A DNA stretch of 64,000 nt from Streptomyces luteogriseus (GTDB lineage Bacteria > Actinomycetota > Actinomycetes > Streptomycetales > Streptomycetaceae), in the NCBI RefSeq assembly GCF_014205055.1, contig NZ_JACHMS010000001.1, positions 7,530,501-7,594,500 of the forward strand, given 5' to 3'. The notes below the pieces were generated by a model that saw nothing but the letters and a program-made list of their open reading frames with translations, did not search any database and had not been told where the DNA came from. A program made the translations under genes and the position numbers. The number at the start of each line of letters is the position of its first letter. Position 1 is the stretch's first letter. Of the stretch, positions 40,374 to 49,126 are shown piece after piece.

Positions 40374-41648
40374 TCAGAGGGTCCCTTCTCCGGGGGAGTG
40401 TTCCGCCGACGACGGAGCCGTCACCGAGGCCAGGGCCGTCGCCGGGTCCTGGGCGGCGCCTCCGGCGGGCTGCCAGCGGCCGCGTTCCTTGCGGTAGGGC
40501 CACCAGCGGCCGTCCCGGCCGAGGCGCAGCTGGACCGGCGCGCCGACGACCGTCCAGCGGTTGGCCCGCGCACGCAGCTCCGGCCGTTCGCCGGTGTCCC
40601 AGGCCGAGTCCAGGGCGGCACGCGCGCGTGCGAGCGTTTCGTCCTGCGGCTGCCACTCCTCGTCCAGGACGGACAGCCCCTCCCTGCCGCCGTGACGCCA
40701 GGCGCGTACGGCCGTGGCCAGCCCCTCCCGGCCGCGTCCCGACCCCGCGGCCAGCCGGTCGGTCATCTCCGGACCGGGAGCACCCGCGGCCAGCCGCACC
40801 GCGTCCTGCGCCGACGTCAACTCCACGTCGGAGCCGGCCTGGAGTGCTCCCCGGAGCAGGCCGTGTGCCTGTACGGCGGTCCGCGCGGCCAGGAACTCCA
40901 GCGCGGCCGGGTCGATACCGGAGGCGGGTGGCGTCTCGGTGTCGAGGGACGGCGGTACGCCCGGCTCGACGGGGAGTTCGGGCAGGGGCGGCAGCGGGGG
41001 CAGGATGTCACCGGCCGCGTAGGCCTCGGCGGCGTCCATACCCTCCGGAGTGGAGGCCTCCGCATTGGACGTACCGCCACGGGTCTGGAGATCGTCCAGC
41101 AACGAGCTCTCGGCGCGCCCCCGCATCAGCAGCAGTACGAAAGGGTCCTGGTCGAGCAGCCGGGCCACCTGGTAACAGAGCGCCGCCGTGTGTCCGCAGT
41201 GGTCCCACGCCCCGCAGTCGCACGTCGGCTCCAGGTCGCCCAGGCCCGGCAGCAGTTCCACGCCCGCGCCGGCCGCGTCCTCGACCAGGTGCGGCGGCAT
41301 GTCCCGGTCCAGCAGCGCCGCCACATGACCGGCCCGCTCCACCGTCATGTCCAGGAAGCGGTCCCACTGATCGGGCGAAAGCGCCTCCAGCAGGACGTCG
41401 GCCCGGTGCGCCGTGCCGTCGCGTCCCTGGACGACGGCCGTGAGCCGCCCGGGGCGCACCGACATCGCGCCGACCGCACCCGCGCGGGCGAGCCGGCGGC
41501 CCGTCTTGAGCTGGGCCGAGTCCAGCGCGGTGCCCTCCAGGGCCGTCAGCCAGGCCTGGCCCCACCACGTCTGCGCGAAGCCTCTCCCGTGCGCGGGCGG
41601 CAGTGCCGCGAAGGTGCGTTCCACATCACCGTCATCGTGCCGAGTCAT
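40374..41648 (-). CDS. SWIM zinc-finger protein
   Basis: 424-aa protein with an SWIM motif CDCGAWDHCGHTAALCYQ (about 143-160, CxCx(n)CxH), following GFAQTWWGQAWLTALE and VQGRDGTAHRADVLLEALSP. SWIM domains bind DNA or proteins and in bacteria often accompany SNF2 helicases. The C-terminal half is helical with a Trp-rich end (RLGRDGRWWPYRKERGRWQ). Its ATG overlaps the stop of the upstream helicase gene as ATGA, so the two products are made together and very likely interact. Confidence 0.85.
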   Translation of the reverse strand: MTRHDDGDVERTFAALPPAHGRGFAQTWWGQAWLTALEGTALDSAQLKTGRRLARAGAVGAMSVRPGRLTAVVQGRDGTAHRADVLLEALSPDQWDRFLDMTVERAGHVAALLDRDMPPHLVEDAAGAGVELLPGLGDLEPTCDCGAWDHCGHTAALCYQVARLLDQDPFVLLLMRGRAESSLLDDLQTRGGTSNAEASTPEGMDAAEAYAAGDILPPLPPLPELPVEPGVPPSLDTETPPASGIDPAALEFLAARTAVQAHGLLRGALQAGSDVELTSAQDAVRLAAGAPGPEMTDRLAAGSGRGREGLATAVRAWRHGGREGLSVLDEEWQPQDETLARARAALDSAWDTGERPELRARANRWTVVGAPVQLRLGRDGRWWPYRKERGRWQPAGGAAQDPATALASVTAPSSAEHSPGEGTL

Positions 41649-44455
41649 CGCAGGCCCCCTCGCAGCGCGACCAGATCCGCCAGCTCCGCGTCCGTCAGTT
41701 CCGTGAGGGCCGCCTCACCGGCGCCCAGGACCGCGTCCGCCAGCTTCCGCTTGCGCAGCAGCAGTTCGGCGATGCGGTCCTCGATCGTCCCCTCCGCGAT
41801 GATCCGGTGCACCTGCACGGGCCGCAGCTGGCCGATGCGGTACGCGCGGTCCGTGGCCTGCGCCTCGACGGCCGGGTTCCACCAGCGGTCGTAGTGCACG
41901 ACGTGCTCGGCCCGAGTGAGGTTCAGCCCGGTGCCCGCCGCCTTCAACGACAGCAGGAACACCGGCACCTCGCCGTCCTGGAAACGCCGCACCATGGCCT
42001 CGCGCCGGGCGACGGGCGTCCCTCCGTGCAGGAACTGCGAGGGCGTGCCACGCGATGCCAGGTGCCGTTCGAGGAGGCGGGCCATCTGCACGTACTGGGT
42101 GAACACCAGCACGCCCGCCTCCTCGGCGAGGATCGTGTCGAGCAACTCGTCCAGCAGCTCCAGCTTCCCGGACCGCCCGGAGATCACCGGCCGCTCCTCC
42201 TTGAGGTACTGCGCCGGGTGGTTGCAGATCTGCTTGAGCCCGGTCAGCAGCTTCACGATCAGTCCCCGTCGGGCCATGCTGCCGGCGCCGGAGATCTCCG
42301 CGAGCGCCTCGCGCACCACGGCTTCGTACAGCGCCGCCTGCTCCCCGGTGAGCGACACGGCGTGATCGGTCTCCGTCTTCGGCGGCAGCTCGGGCGCGAT
42401 CCCGGGGTCCGACTTGCGGCGGCGCAACAGGAAGGGCCGTACGAGCCGGGCCAGCCGGTCGGCCGCGGCCGGGTCCTGACCGCCCTCGACGGCTTCCGCG
42501 TACCGTCGGCGGAAGGTGCCGAGCCGGCCCAGCAGCCCCGGAGTCGTCCAGTCGAGGATCGCCCAGAGCTCCGACAGGTTGTTCTCCACCGGCGTGCCGG
42601 TGAGGGCCACACGCGCGCGTGCGCCGATGGAGCGCAACTCCCGCGCGGTCGAGGAGTAGGGGTTCTTCACGTGCTGGGCCTCGTCCGCCACGAGCATGCC
42701 CCACGGCACACCGGCGAGCCGGGGCGCGTCCAGGCGCATCGTGCCGTACGTGGTGAGCACGAACTCCCCGTCGGCCAGGCCGTCCAGGCCGCGCCGCGCT
42801 CCGTGGAACCGTCGCACCGGTGTACCGGGCGCGAACCGTTCGATCTCCCGCTGCCAATTGCCCATCAGGGACGTGGGGCAGACGACCAGGGTCGGTCCGG
42901 CGGATCCGGCGTCCGACTGCCGGTGCAGGTGGAGGGCGATCAGCGTGATCGTCTTGCCCAGCCCCATGTCGTCGGCGAGACAGCAGCCCAGTCCGAGGGA
43001 TGTCATACCGGCGAGCCAGTTCAGGCCCCGCCGCTGATAGTCCCGCAGGGTGGCGGCAAGTGCGGCAGGCTGCTCCACGGGCCGCTGCGCCTCGGGGTCC
43101 GCGAGCCGCTCCCGCAGAGATTTCAGCCATCCTGTCGGCCGTACCTCCACCCGACGGCCGTCCACCTCGGCCCAGCCGGTCAGGGCCGCGCCGAGGGCGT
43201 CCACCGGTGTCACCTTGCGGTCCTGCCCGGAGCGCGCCAGGCGCGCTTCCCGAGGGTCGATCAGGACCCACTGGTCGCGCAGCCGCACCAGCGGGCGCTT
43301 CGCCTCGGCGAGACGGTCCAGCTCCTCACGGTCCAGCCGCCTGTCACCGACGGCGAACGACCACGTGAAGGCGAGCAGCGCGTCGGCGGACAGGAACGAC
43401 GGCAGGGCGGCGAATTCCCTGCCGGAGTCCGGCTCGCCGCCGGAAGGCCCCACCTCCGCATGCGTGCTGAGCTCACGGGACAGCCCCTTGGGCCAGTGCA
43501 CCTCGACCCCGGCCGCCCCCAGCGCGTGGGCACCCGCGCCGAGAAGGTCGGTGACCTCCTCGTCGGCGAGCTCCGCGGCGTCCGGCACGGCAGCCGACAG
43601 CAGGGGCGTCAGCGGGGCCCAGGCCCGGGCTGCCCGGCGCAGCGCCAGCAGCGCGTCCATCCGTGCGCGAGGACCGAAGGCCTCGCCCGCCGCGCCGGCC
43701 CAGACGTCCGCGGCGTCCGCGACGAGCGCCGGATCGCTGACGCTGTGCACCTGGAGCACGGCCCGGAACCTCACATCCGCGTCCGCGTCGGCCGCGTCGG
43801 TCAGACCGTCCGCCTCGATCCGCAGCGACAGCCGCACGCCCGCGTCGTGGCCCGCGGCGACATCGGCGGCCCAGGCGCGCTGCTCGGGCAGCAGCACCGG
43901 TTCCGGCCCGGCGTAGGCGGGGCCGCCCGTCACCAGCGGCGCCGCGGGGGAGCGCGGCAGGGTGTCGGCGACGGCGTCGAGGAAGGCGCGCAGGAGCTGC
44001 TCCGGGTCGGGCAGCAGCAGCGGCCCGGCGCCTTCCAGGGGCGTGGCGTGCGCCTCGGGCGGCATCGCGGCGGCCAGGCGGCGCACGGCCTCGATGTCCT
44101 GGGCGCGCAGCGGGCCCGTGCGCCAGGCGTCGTGGTCGCCGGGGGACAGCCCCGGCAGCAGCAGCCCGCGCGCCACGAGGTGCAGGGCGTACAGGGCGGC
44201 CGCGCCCCAGAAGACGGTGGACCGGTGCCCCTGCCCGCCGGCACGCGCACGCGTGAGGACCGGCAGGGCCGAGCACACCGGCACCAGGACGGCGGGCACG
44301 CCGACTGCCTGGACCCCACCGTCATGGGGCAGTGCGACGGTCAGATCGGTGACGGATGCAGAGTCCACATCCGGAGGGGCGGAGCCGTCGGGCCGCCAGA
44401 AGGCGACACTGCCCGTGCGCGCGGGGTCGCCGGGCAGGAACACGGAGCGGCACAT
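41645..44455 (-). CDS. SNF2-family DEAD/DEAH-box helicase
   Basis: 936-aa Swi2/Snf2 ATPase. Long N-terminal region (about 1-430, includes a SNF2_assoc-like part), then helicase motifs: I LADDMGLGKTITLIALHLHR, Ia VVCPTSLMGNWQREIERFAP, II VADEAQHVKNP, III ALTGTPVENNLSELW, V SLKAAGTGLNLTRAEHVVHY and VI DRAYRIGQLRPVQVHR. Such proteins remodel protein-DNA complexes. The start is uncertain: I use ATG MCRSVFLPGDPARTGS; an upstream ATG at 44575 would add 40 less conserved residues and neither has a strong ribosome-binding site. Coupled to the SWIM gene downstream. Confidence 0.88.
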   Translation of the reverse strand: MCRSVFLPGDPARTGSVAFWRPDGSAPPDVDSASVTDLTVALPHDGGVQAVGVPAVLVPVCSALPVLTRARAGGQGHRSTVFWGAAALYALHLVARGLLLPGLSPGDHDAWRTGPLRAQDIEAVRRLAAAMPPEAHATPLEGAGPLLLPDPEQLLRAFLDAVADTLPRSPAAPLVTGGPAYAGPEPVLLPEQRAWAADVAAGHDAGVRLSLRIEADGLTDAADADADVRFRAVLQVHSVSDPALVADAADVWAGAAGEAFGPRARMDALLALRRAARAWAPLTPLLSAAVPDAAELADEEVTDLLGAGAHALGAAGVEVHWPKGLSRELSTHAEVGPSGGEPDSGREFAALPSFLSADALLAFTWSFAVGDRRLDREELDRLAEAKRPLVRLRDQWVLIDPREARLARSGQDRKVTPVDALGAALTGWAEVDGRRVEVRPTGWLKSLRERLADPEAQRPVEQPAALAATLRDYQRRGLNWLAGMTSLGLGCCLADDMGLGKTITLIALHLHRQSDAGSAGPTLVVCPTSLMGNWQREIERFAPGTPVRRFHGARRGLDGLADGEFVLTTYGTMRLDAPRLAGVPWGMLVADEAQHVKNPYSSTARELRSIGARARVALTGTPVENNLSELWAILDWTTPGLLGRLGTFRRRYAEAVEGGQDPAAADRLARLVRPFLLRRRKSDPGIAPELPPKTETDHAVSLTGEQAALYEAVVREALAEISGAGSMARRGLIVKLLTGLKQICNHPAQYLKEERPVISGRSGKLELLDELLDTILAEEAGVLVFTQYVQMARLLERHLASRGTPSQFLHGGTPVARREAMVRRFQDGEVPVFLLSLKAAGTGLNLTRAEHVVHYDRWWNPAVEAQATDRAYRIGQLRPVQVHRIIAEGTIEDRIAELLLRKRKLADAVLGAGEAALTELTDAELADLVALRGGLR

Positions 44456-44733
44456 GGCCAGTTCGGAGACGTCGGAGGAGGGTGCCGGGAGAGTCGGGTG
44501 CTCGGCTATGGCAGATTCCTCAAATTTGACTAGTGGGCACGGAGTCGCCGAGAGTACAGCACTTCCGGTGCGCATGGGTATGGCTGGGCTGTGAGCTGGG
44601 TCACCATGGAAGTCTCGGGGGTGCGTCGGGGTCGCACCTCAGGGATGTCTCAGGGGCGCGGTCCGGAACCGCCGCGGACGCGGGTCCGTTTTCGAGACAG
44701 AGAGCGGCAGTGGCCGCGAAGGAGGCGACAGTC

Positions 44734-44916
44734 ATGTCGAAGAACGCCAAGATCGCCGTGGGTGGTGTGGCGGTCGGGCTCATCCTGCTGATCTGGCTGC
44801 CCTGGTGGGCATCGCTCCTGATCATCCTGGGGGTCCCGGCCGCCGCGTATCTCACGCTGGATCCATCCCAGCGGCGCAGGCTGCGCCGCGCCACGCGCAA
44901 GGAGCTCGGCCGCTGA
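44734..44916 (+). CDS. Small membrane protein with basic tail
   Basis: 60-aa protein MSKNAKIAVGGVAVGLILLI then WLPWWASLLIILGVPAAAYL, giving two hydrophobic stretches (about 7-22 and 24-42), and a strongly basic end (RRRLRRATRKELGR). ATG is preceded by GGAGG nine bases upstream. Small membrane proteins of this form are frequent in Streptomyces; function unknown. Divergent from the helicase gene. Confidence 0.72.
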   Translation: MSKNAKIAVGGVAVGLILLIWLPWWASLLIILGVPAAAYLTLDPSQRRRLRRATRKELGR

Positions 44917-45011
44917 GGCATTGACCCGGCGCGGCCTCAGACGTACGGCGGCGGCCGGGCCGAACCGGCTCGACATGGCTGCACCGGCTCAAGGCGGCCC
45001 GATCGACTGAA

Positions 45012-45087
45012 CCCGGCCGCGTCGGCCAGGCCCGGCTGCATTGGCCCAGCCCGGCCGTGTCGGCCAGGCCCGGCTGAATCGGCCCGG
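45012..45087. repeat. Two 38-bp tandem repeats
   Basis: Unit 45012-45049 and unit 45050-45087 share CCCGGCCG, GTCGGCCAGGCCCGGCTG and GGCCC blocks and differ at only four positions. A partial third copy (CCCGGCGCGACCGG) follows. It lies between the small membrane protein and the hypothetical gene that ends at 45103, probably non-coding. Confidence 0.7.
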
Positions 45088-45102
45088 CCCGGCGCGACCG
45101 GC

Positions 45103-45975
45103 TCAGTTCGGCCGTACGGCGATCTTGTCCAGCGCATCGAGAAGGCCCGGCAGTTCCGGCCCCCGGCCCACCGGCAGGACCTCGCCGGGTTCCTCGTCGA
45201 GCAACACGAAGGCGATGTCGTCGGTCCTGGCGACGAGCGACCAGCCCGGACCGTCGGCCCGCAAGGTCCGGGCGTCACCCGGCGCGAAGGACGACCGGAC
45301 CCGGCCCAGCGGCGGCGGCGAGTCGATGTACGTGCGGACCTCGGCGAGGACACGCCGGATGCCGCCGCGGCCCCCCTTCTGCCCTGTCTCCTCGCTCCCG
45401 TCCGGCTCGCGGTCCTGTTCGCCGTCCGGCCCGCCCCCGGCGACCGGTGCCCCGGAGGGCGCGGGAGTCGGGAACTGCGCGTCGTCGACCTGCTGCCGCC
45501 ACACCGCCCACTGCAGTGCGATCTCGTCCGCGCCCAGGCGCCGCTGCGCCGGTCCCCAGACACTGGTGTCCGGCGGAGTAAGCGGCGGCCGGTCGTCCGC
45601 CTCCGGACCCGGATCGTGCGGCGCGGGCACCCCGGGGGCCGCGACGGCGACCGCGAGGGGCCAGCCGGGCAGGGCCGCGACGACCGTGCGCTCGTCGGGC
45701 GACAGGTCGTACTCCATGCCGCAGTCCCAGGACGCGATGGCGACGGCCACCAGGGAGACGTCGTCGATGGCCACCGTCCACCGGGCGCCCTCGCCGTCCT
45801 GGCCGAGCACCAGCCCGTACCCGTCGGCCAGCGGCGCGAGGCCGAGCGCCGCGCATGCCGCGGGGTAGTCGTCGCCCAGCACGCTCGGGAACTTCGCCGG
45901 CGTCAGCAGCACCGCCGTGAGCACATAGAGCGCATCGTCCGCGGCGGCGACGGCTTCCTCGTCCGTCCCGGCCAT
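45103..45975 (-). CDS. Conserved hypothetical protein, two-lobed
   Basis: 290-aa cytoplasmic protein. N-terminal alpha/beta part (MAGTDEEAVAAADDALYVLT, WTVAIDDVSLVAVAIASWDC), a Pro/Gly/Glu-rich linker about 165-200, and a C-terminal lobe (GWSLVARTDDIAFVLLDEEP) that looks like a repeat of the first lobe. ATG preceded by GGGGAGG at good spacing. I recognise no named family. Next gene on the same strand upstream (46407) is 135 bp away. Codon bias is strongly coding. Confidence 0.6.
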   Translation of the reverse strand: MAGTDEEAVAAADDALYVLTAVLLTPAKFPSVLGDDYPAACAALGLAPLADGYGLVLGQDGEGARWTVAIDDVSLVAVAIASWDCGMEYDLSPDERTVVAALPGWPLAVAVAAPGVPAPHDPGPEADDRPPLTPPDTSVWGPAQRRLGADEIALQWAVWRQQVDDAQFPTPAPSGAPVAGGGPDGEQDREPDGSEETGQKGGRGGIRRVLAEVRTYIDSPPPLGRVRSSFAPGDARTLRADGPGWSLVARTDDIAFVLLDEEPGEVLPVGRGPELPGLLDALDKIAVRPN

Positions 45976-46110
45976 CCCAGCCTCCCCATCGGTTCGTCCA
46001 CCGGCGCGCACCCTAGTGCGCCCGGAAGCCCCTTGTCACGGCCTCGGATGCGCACGCGGAGCTGCAGTTTTCCGGCGGACGGGGCGAATCGGCCGTCCGG
46101 CCCGCGCACA

Positions 46111-46407
46111 TCACGCCGCCGGCAGCCCCAGCAACGCGCGGGCCACGGTCTCCGGCGACTCGCCGCGCTCACGGGCCAGCGCGATCACGGCCCGGCAGGC
46201 CAGCTCGTTCACGCCGAACGACAGCGCCTCCGGCGACACCCAGCCGGCCGCCTCGTCGGCCCGCTCCCGGTCGTCCTCCGCGCCGGCCGTCACATAGGTC
46301 GCCGCGGCCTCGAAGAGGTTGTGCGGACGCTTCTCCCCGTCGGCCTTCGGCTCCATGCGCAGGACATCGGCGACCCTTCCCCCGGCTTTGCGGAACCTGC
46401 CCCACAT
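46111..46407 (-). CDS. Small helical hypothetical protein
   Basis: 98-aa protein MWGRFRKAGGRVADVLRMEP, then acidic and basic helices (FEAAATYVTAGAEDDRERAD, NELACRAVIALARERGESPE) and ends LLGLPAA. ATG has GGGGGAAGGTGG upstream. It is divergent from the DUF2236 oxygenase gene over 99 bp. No family recognised. Confidence 0.6.
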   Translation of the reverse strand: MWGRFRKAGGRVADVLRMEPKADGEKRPHNLFEAAATYVTAGAEDDRERADEAAGWVSPEALSFGVNELACRAVIALARERGESPETVARALLGLPAA

Positions 46408-46506
46408 GCTGACCACCTTCCCCCTGTGCTCCTGCCGCGCCCGGTCCTTCATCTCCTGGTCACCAACGTAGAGTTGGAGAACCTGTGACAGAAGGGGGAC
46501 GGCACG

Positions 46507-47406
46507 GTGAAGCGCTTTTCGCGGCTCGAACAGATCCGCCGGATGGACCCGTACGAACAGGCTACAGAGATCTACCGGCTCAGCGTGGCGTACGAATTCC
46601 CCTGGGACTTCACACGCGCCCTGGAGCTGGCCCTGTACCGCACCTTCGCCGTCCCCGCTATCGGCCGGCTGCTCGCGCGCACGGCGGAGCTCACGGACCG
46701 GTCGCAGAAGCGCTACGACGACACCTCGCTGCTCCTGGACACCGTCGTCGAGCACGGCTTCGGCAGCGACCTGGGCCGGACCGCGATCCGCCGCATCAAC
46801 CAGATGCACCGCAGCTACGACATCGGCGACGACGACATGCGCTACGTGCTCTGCACGTTCGTCGTGATGCCGAAACGATGGATCGACGCCTACGGCTGGC
46901 GCAGGCTGTCACGCCACGAGACCGTCGCCGGCGTCGTCCACTACCGCACCCTGGGCCGGCACATGGGCATCAAGGACATCCCCGAGACCTACGAGGAGTT
47001 CGAGACCAGCCTCGACTCCTACGAGGCCGCCCACTTCGCCTGGGACGAGGACGCCCGGCGCGTCTCGGACGCCACACTCGACCTGATGGCCTCCTGGTAC
47101 CCCGGCCCGCTCGCACCCCTGCTGCGCGCCACGACCCTCGCGCTGCTCGACGACTCCCTGCTGCGCGCCTTCCGGTACAGCCCGCCGAGTGCCACCACGC
47201 GCGCTTGGGTGCGCCGCGCCGTCCGGCTCCGGGGGCGCGCCGTCCGCCTGCTGCCGCCCCGGAGCGCCCCGCACTTCGCCCGCCAGAACCGGGAGATCAA
47301 GAGCTACCCGTACGGCTACCGGATCGCCGACCTGGGCACCCGCCCGGTGCCGGGCCTTGGGGGCTGCCCCGTGCGGCACGCGGCGCCGGACGCGGAGGCC
47401 GGGTGA
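46507..47406 (+). CDS. MpaB/rubber-oxygenase-like (DUF2236) protein
   Basis: 299-aa protein of the ER-oxygenase MpaB / Lcp catalytic-domain family (formerly DUF2236). Characteristic helices: QATEIYRLSVAYEFPWDFTR near the N-terminus, INQMHRSYDIGDDDMRYVLC, TFVVMPKRWIDAYGWRRLSR and FETSLDSYEAAHFAWDEDAR. His residues are consistent with haem binding in the family. Reaction here is unknown; relatives oxidise polyisoprenoids or mycophenolic acid precursors. The C-terminal segment (RRAVRLRGRAVRLLPPRSAP) is basic. Confidence 0.8.
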   Translation: MKRFSRLEQIRRMDPYEQATEIYRLSVAYEFPWDFTRALELALYRTFAVPAIGRLLARTAELTDRSQKRYDDTSLLLDTVVEHGFGSDLGRTAIRRINQMHRSYDIGDDDMRYVLCTFVVMPKRWIDAYGWRRLSRHETVAGVVHYRTLGRHMGIKDIPETYEEFETSLDSYEAAHFAWDEDARRVSDATLDLMASWYPGPLAPLLRATTLALLDDSLLRAFRYSPPSATTRAWVRRAVRLRGRAVRLLPPRSAPHFARQNREIKSYPYGYRIADLGTRPVPGLGGCPVRHAAPDAEAG

Positions 47407-47415
47407 CGCGGCGGA

Positions 47416-48024
47416 TCACCCCTCGCGCACGGCGAGCGCCAGGAAGCGGGAGTCCTCGTCGACGTACGACGTCAGGCGCCACCCGGAACCGGCCAGGAGC
47501 GGACGCAGGTTGGGTTCGGCACGCAGGTCCTCCGGGGTGAGCGGGCGACCGTGGCGAGCCGCGAGAGCCGCCCTGCCGATCGGGTGGAACAGCGCCAGCA
47601 CCCCGCCCGGGCGCACCACGCGGGCCAGCTCCCGCAGGTTCTCGGCCGGGTTCCCGAGGTGCGAGATGAGGCCCGCCCCGAACACGGCGTCCAGTGACCG
47701 CGAGCGCAGGGGCAGCGCGGCGACGTCCGTGAGCAGCAACTGCCCGTCGTGGTCCCGGCCGGCCCGTACGGCCTCCCGCAGCATGGCCGGCGTCAGGTCC
47801 ACCCCGAGGACCACCCCCGAGGCTCCCACGGCGGCTCGCAGCGGCGGCAGGGCGCGCCCTGTGCCGCACCCCGCGTCGAGCACCCGGTCGCCCGTCCGTA
47901 GCCCGAGCTCGGCGACCGCGGCCGCGTAGGCAGGACCGTCGTCCGGGAACCGGCTGTCCCAGTCGGCGGCGCGGGCTGTGAAGAACTCCTGAACACGCGT
48001 CTGCTCGTCGCTCATGTACCGCAT
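47416..48024 (-). CDS. Class I SAM-dependent methyltransferase
   Basis: 202-aa methyltransferase with motif I VLDAGCGTGRALPPLRAAVG near 55, acidic residue in VLGVDLTPAMLREAVRAG, VAALPLRSRSLDAVFGAGLI and LARVVRPGGVLALFHPIGRA. Substrate unknown; the fold is shared by many small-molecule methyltransferases. Start MRYMSDEQTRVQEFFTARAA. Convergent with the DUF2236 gene; a repeat-rich gap separates it from the divergent MHYT gene. Confidence 0.85.
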   Translation of the reverse strand: MRYMSDEQTRVQEFFTARAADWDSRFPDDGPAYAAAVAELGLRTGDRVLDAGCGTGRALPPLRAAVGASGVVLGVDLTPAMLREAVRAGRDHDGQLLLTDVAALPLRSRSLDAVFGAGLISHLGNPAENLRELARVVRPGGVLALFHPIGRAALAARHGRPLTPEDLRAEPNLRPLLAGSGWRLTSYVDEDSRFLALAVREG

Positions 48025-48040
48025 GATTCCTCACCGGTAC

Positions 48041-48130
48041 GGATGACGCCGCCCCCCACGGATGACGCTCCACGGGAGTGGATGGCGCTCCGCAGGCTCG
48101 GACGTGGCGCTCCGCAGGCGCGGATGACAT
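48041..48130. repeat. Degenerate 20-22-bp tandem repeat
   Basis: Four units of the form GGATGACGCTCC(A/G)C... occur in a row: at about 48041, 48060, 48080 and 48101, with TGGCGCTCCGCAGGC exactly repeated at 48083 and 48105. It lies upstream of both the methyltransferase and MHYT genes. No ORF uses it sensibly. Confidence 0.6.
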
Positions 48131-48248
48131 CTCAGCGCACACGTTCGAGCGTGACCCGATCGTTCCGGTACCTCCTTGGGTCATATTCCAACACCTTTCG
48201 AACTGCGCCCCCTTCGCGCGCTCCTGCCGGGTCTAGCGTCCCGGGGCC

Positions 48249-49022
48249 ATGGGACACCTGGACCACGCAGCCTTGGGGTGGCTGACCCCCGCACTGTCGT
48301 ACGTGATGGCCTGCATAGGCGCCGCGCTCGGTCTGCGCTGCACCGTCCGAGCACTCGCCACCACCGGGCGCTCGCGCCGCAACTGGCTCGTCACCGCCGC
48401 CTCGGCCATCGGCACCGGCATCTGGACCATGCACTTCGTTGCCATGCTCGGTTTCGGCGTCACCGGCACCGACATCCGCTACGACGTGCCGCTCACCCTC
48501 CTGAGCCTGCTCGTCGCCATGGTCGTCGTCTGCGCCGGTGTCTTCGCCGTCGGTTACGGCGAGGACCGCGGCCGGGCCCTCCTCGTCGGCGGGCTCACCA
48601 CCGGCCTCGGCGTCGCGAGCATGCACTACCTGGGCATGGCGGCCGTCCGGCTGCACGGCGACGTGACCTACGACCCGCTGCTCGTCGGACTCTCCGTCCT
48701 GATCGCCGTCGTCGCCGCGACGGCGGCCCTGTGGGCGGCCCTCCACATCAAGTCCCCCGTGGCGGTCACCATCGCTTCCCTGATCATGGGCGCGGCCGTC
48801 AGCAGCATGCACTACACCGGGATGTTCGCGGTGGCCGTGCGCGTGGCGCCCTCCGGGGAGGCCCTGACCGGGGCGACGGCGATGCAGTTCATCTTCCCCC
48901 TCGCCGTCGGCCTCGGTTCCTATCTCTTCCTGACCTCTGCCTTCGTCGCCCTGTCACCGACGGCGGGGGAGCGCGCGGCATCCGCCTCGGCCCAGCGGCA
49001 GGTTCAGAGCATCGCCCCATAG
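48249..49022 (+). CDS. MHYT-domain membrane sensor protein
   Basis: 257-aa protein with about seven membrane helices and the three diagnostic MHYT repeats: WTMHFVAMLGFGV, ASMHYLGMAAVRL and SSMHYTGMFAVAV. MHYT domains are thought to bind copper and sense gases such as oxygen, CO or NO. Unlike CRP-linked or GGDEF-fused forms, this one stands alone, so it must signal through another protein. It is followed after 104 bp by a nitrate/sulfate-sensing-type kinase and a conservon on the same strand, the obvious candidate partner. Confidence 0.88.
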   Translation: MGHLDHAALGWLTPALSYVMACIGAALGLRCTVRALATTGRSRRNWLVTAASAIGTGIWTMHFVAMLGFGVTGTDIRYDVPLTLLSLLVAMVVVCAGVFAVGYGEDRGRALLVGGLTTGLGVASMHYLGMAAVRLHGDVTYDPLLVGLSVLIAVVAATAALWAALHIKSPVAVTIASLIMGAAVSSMHYTGMFAVAVRVAPSGEALTGATAMQFIFPLAVGLGSYLFLTSAFVALSPTAGERAASASAQRQVQSIAP

Positions 49023-49126
49023 CCGGGCAGACGCTCGCCGGGCCTCCGCGGGCCGATGCGTCACGAGGGCCGCTCCGGCCAGGGCCCCGGCCCGTACGCC
49101 CCGAACCACTCCCGAGCGAGGAGTCC

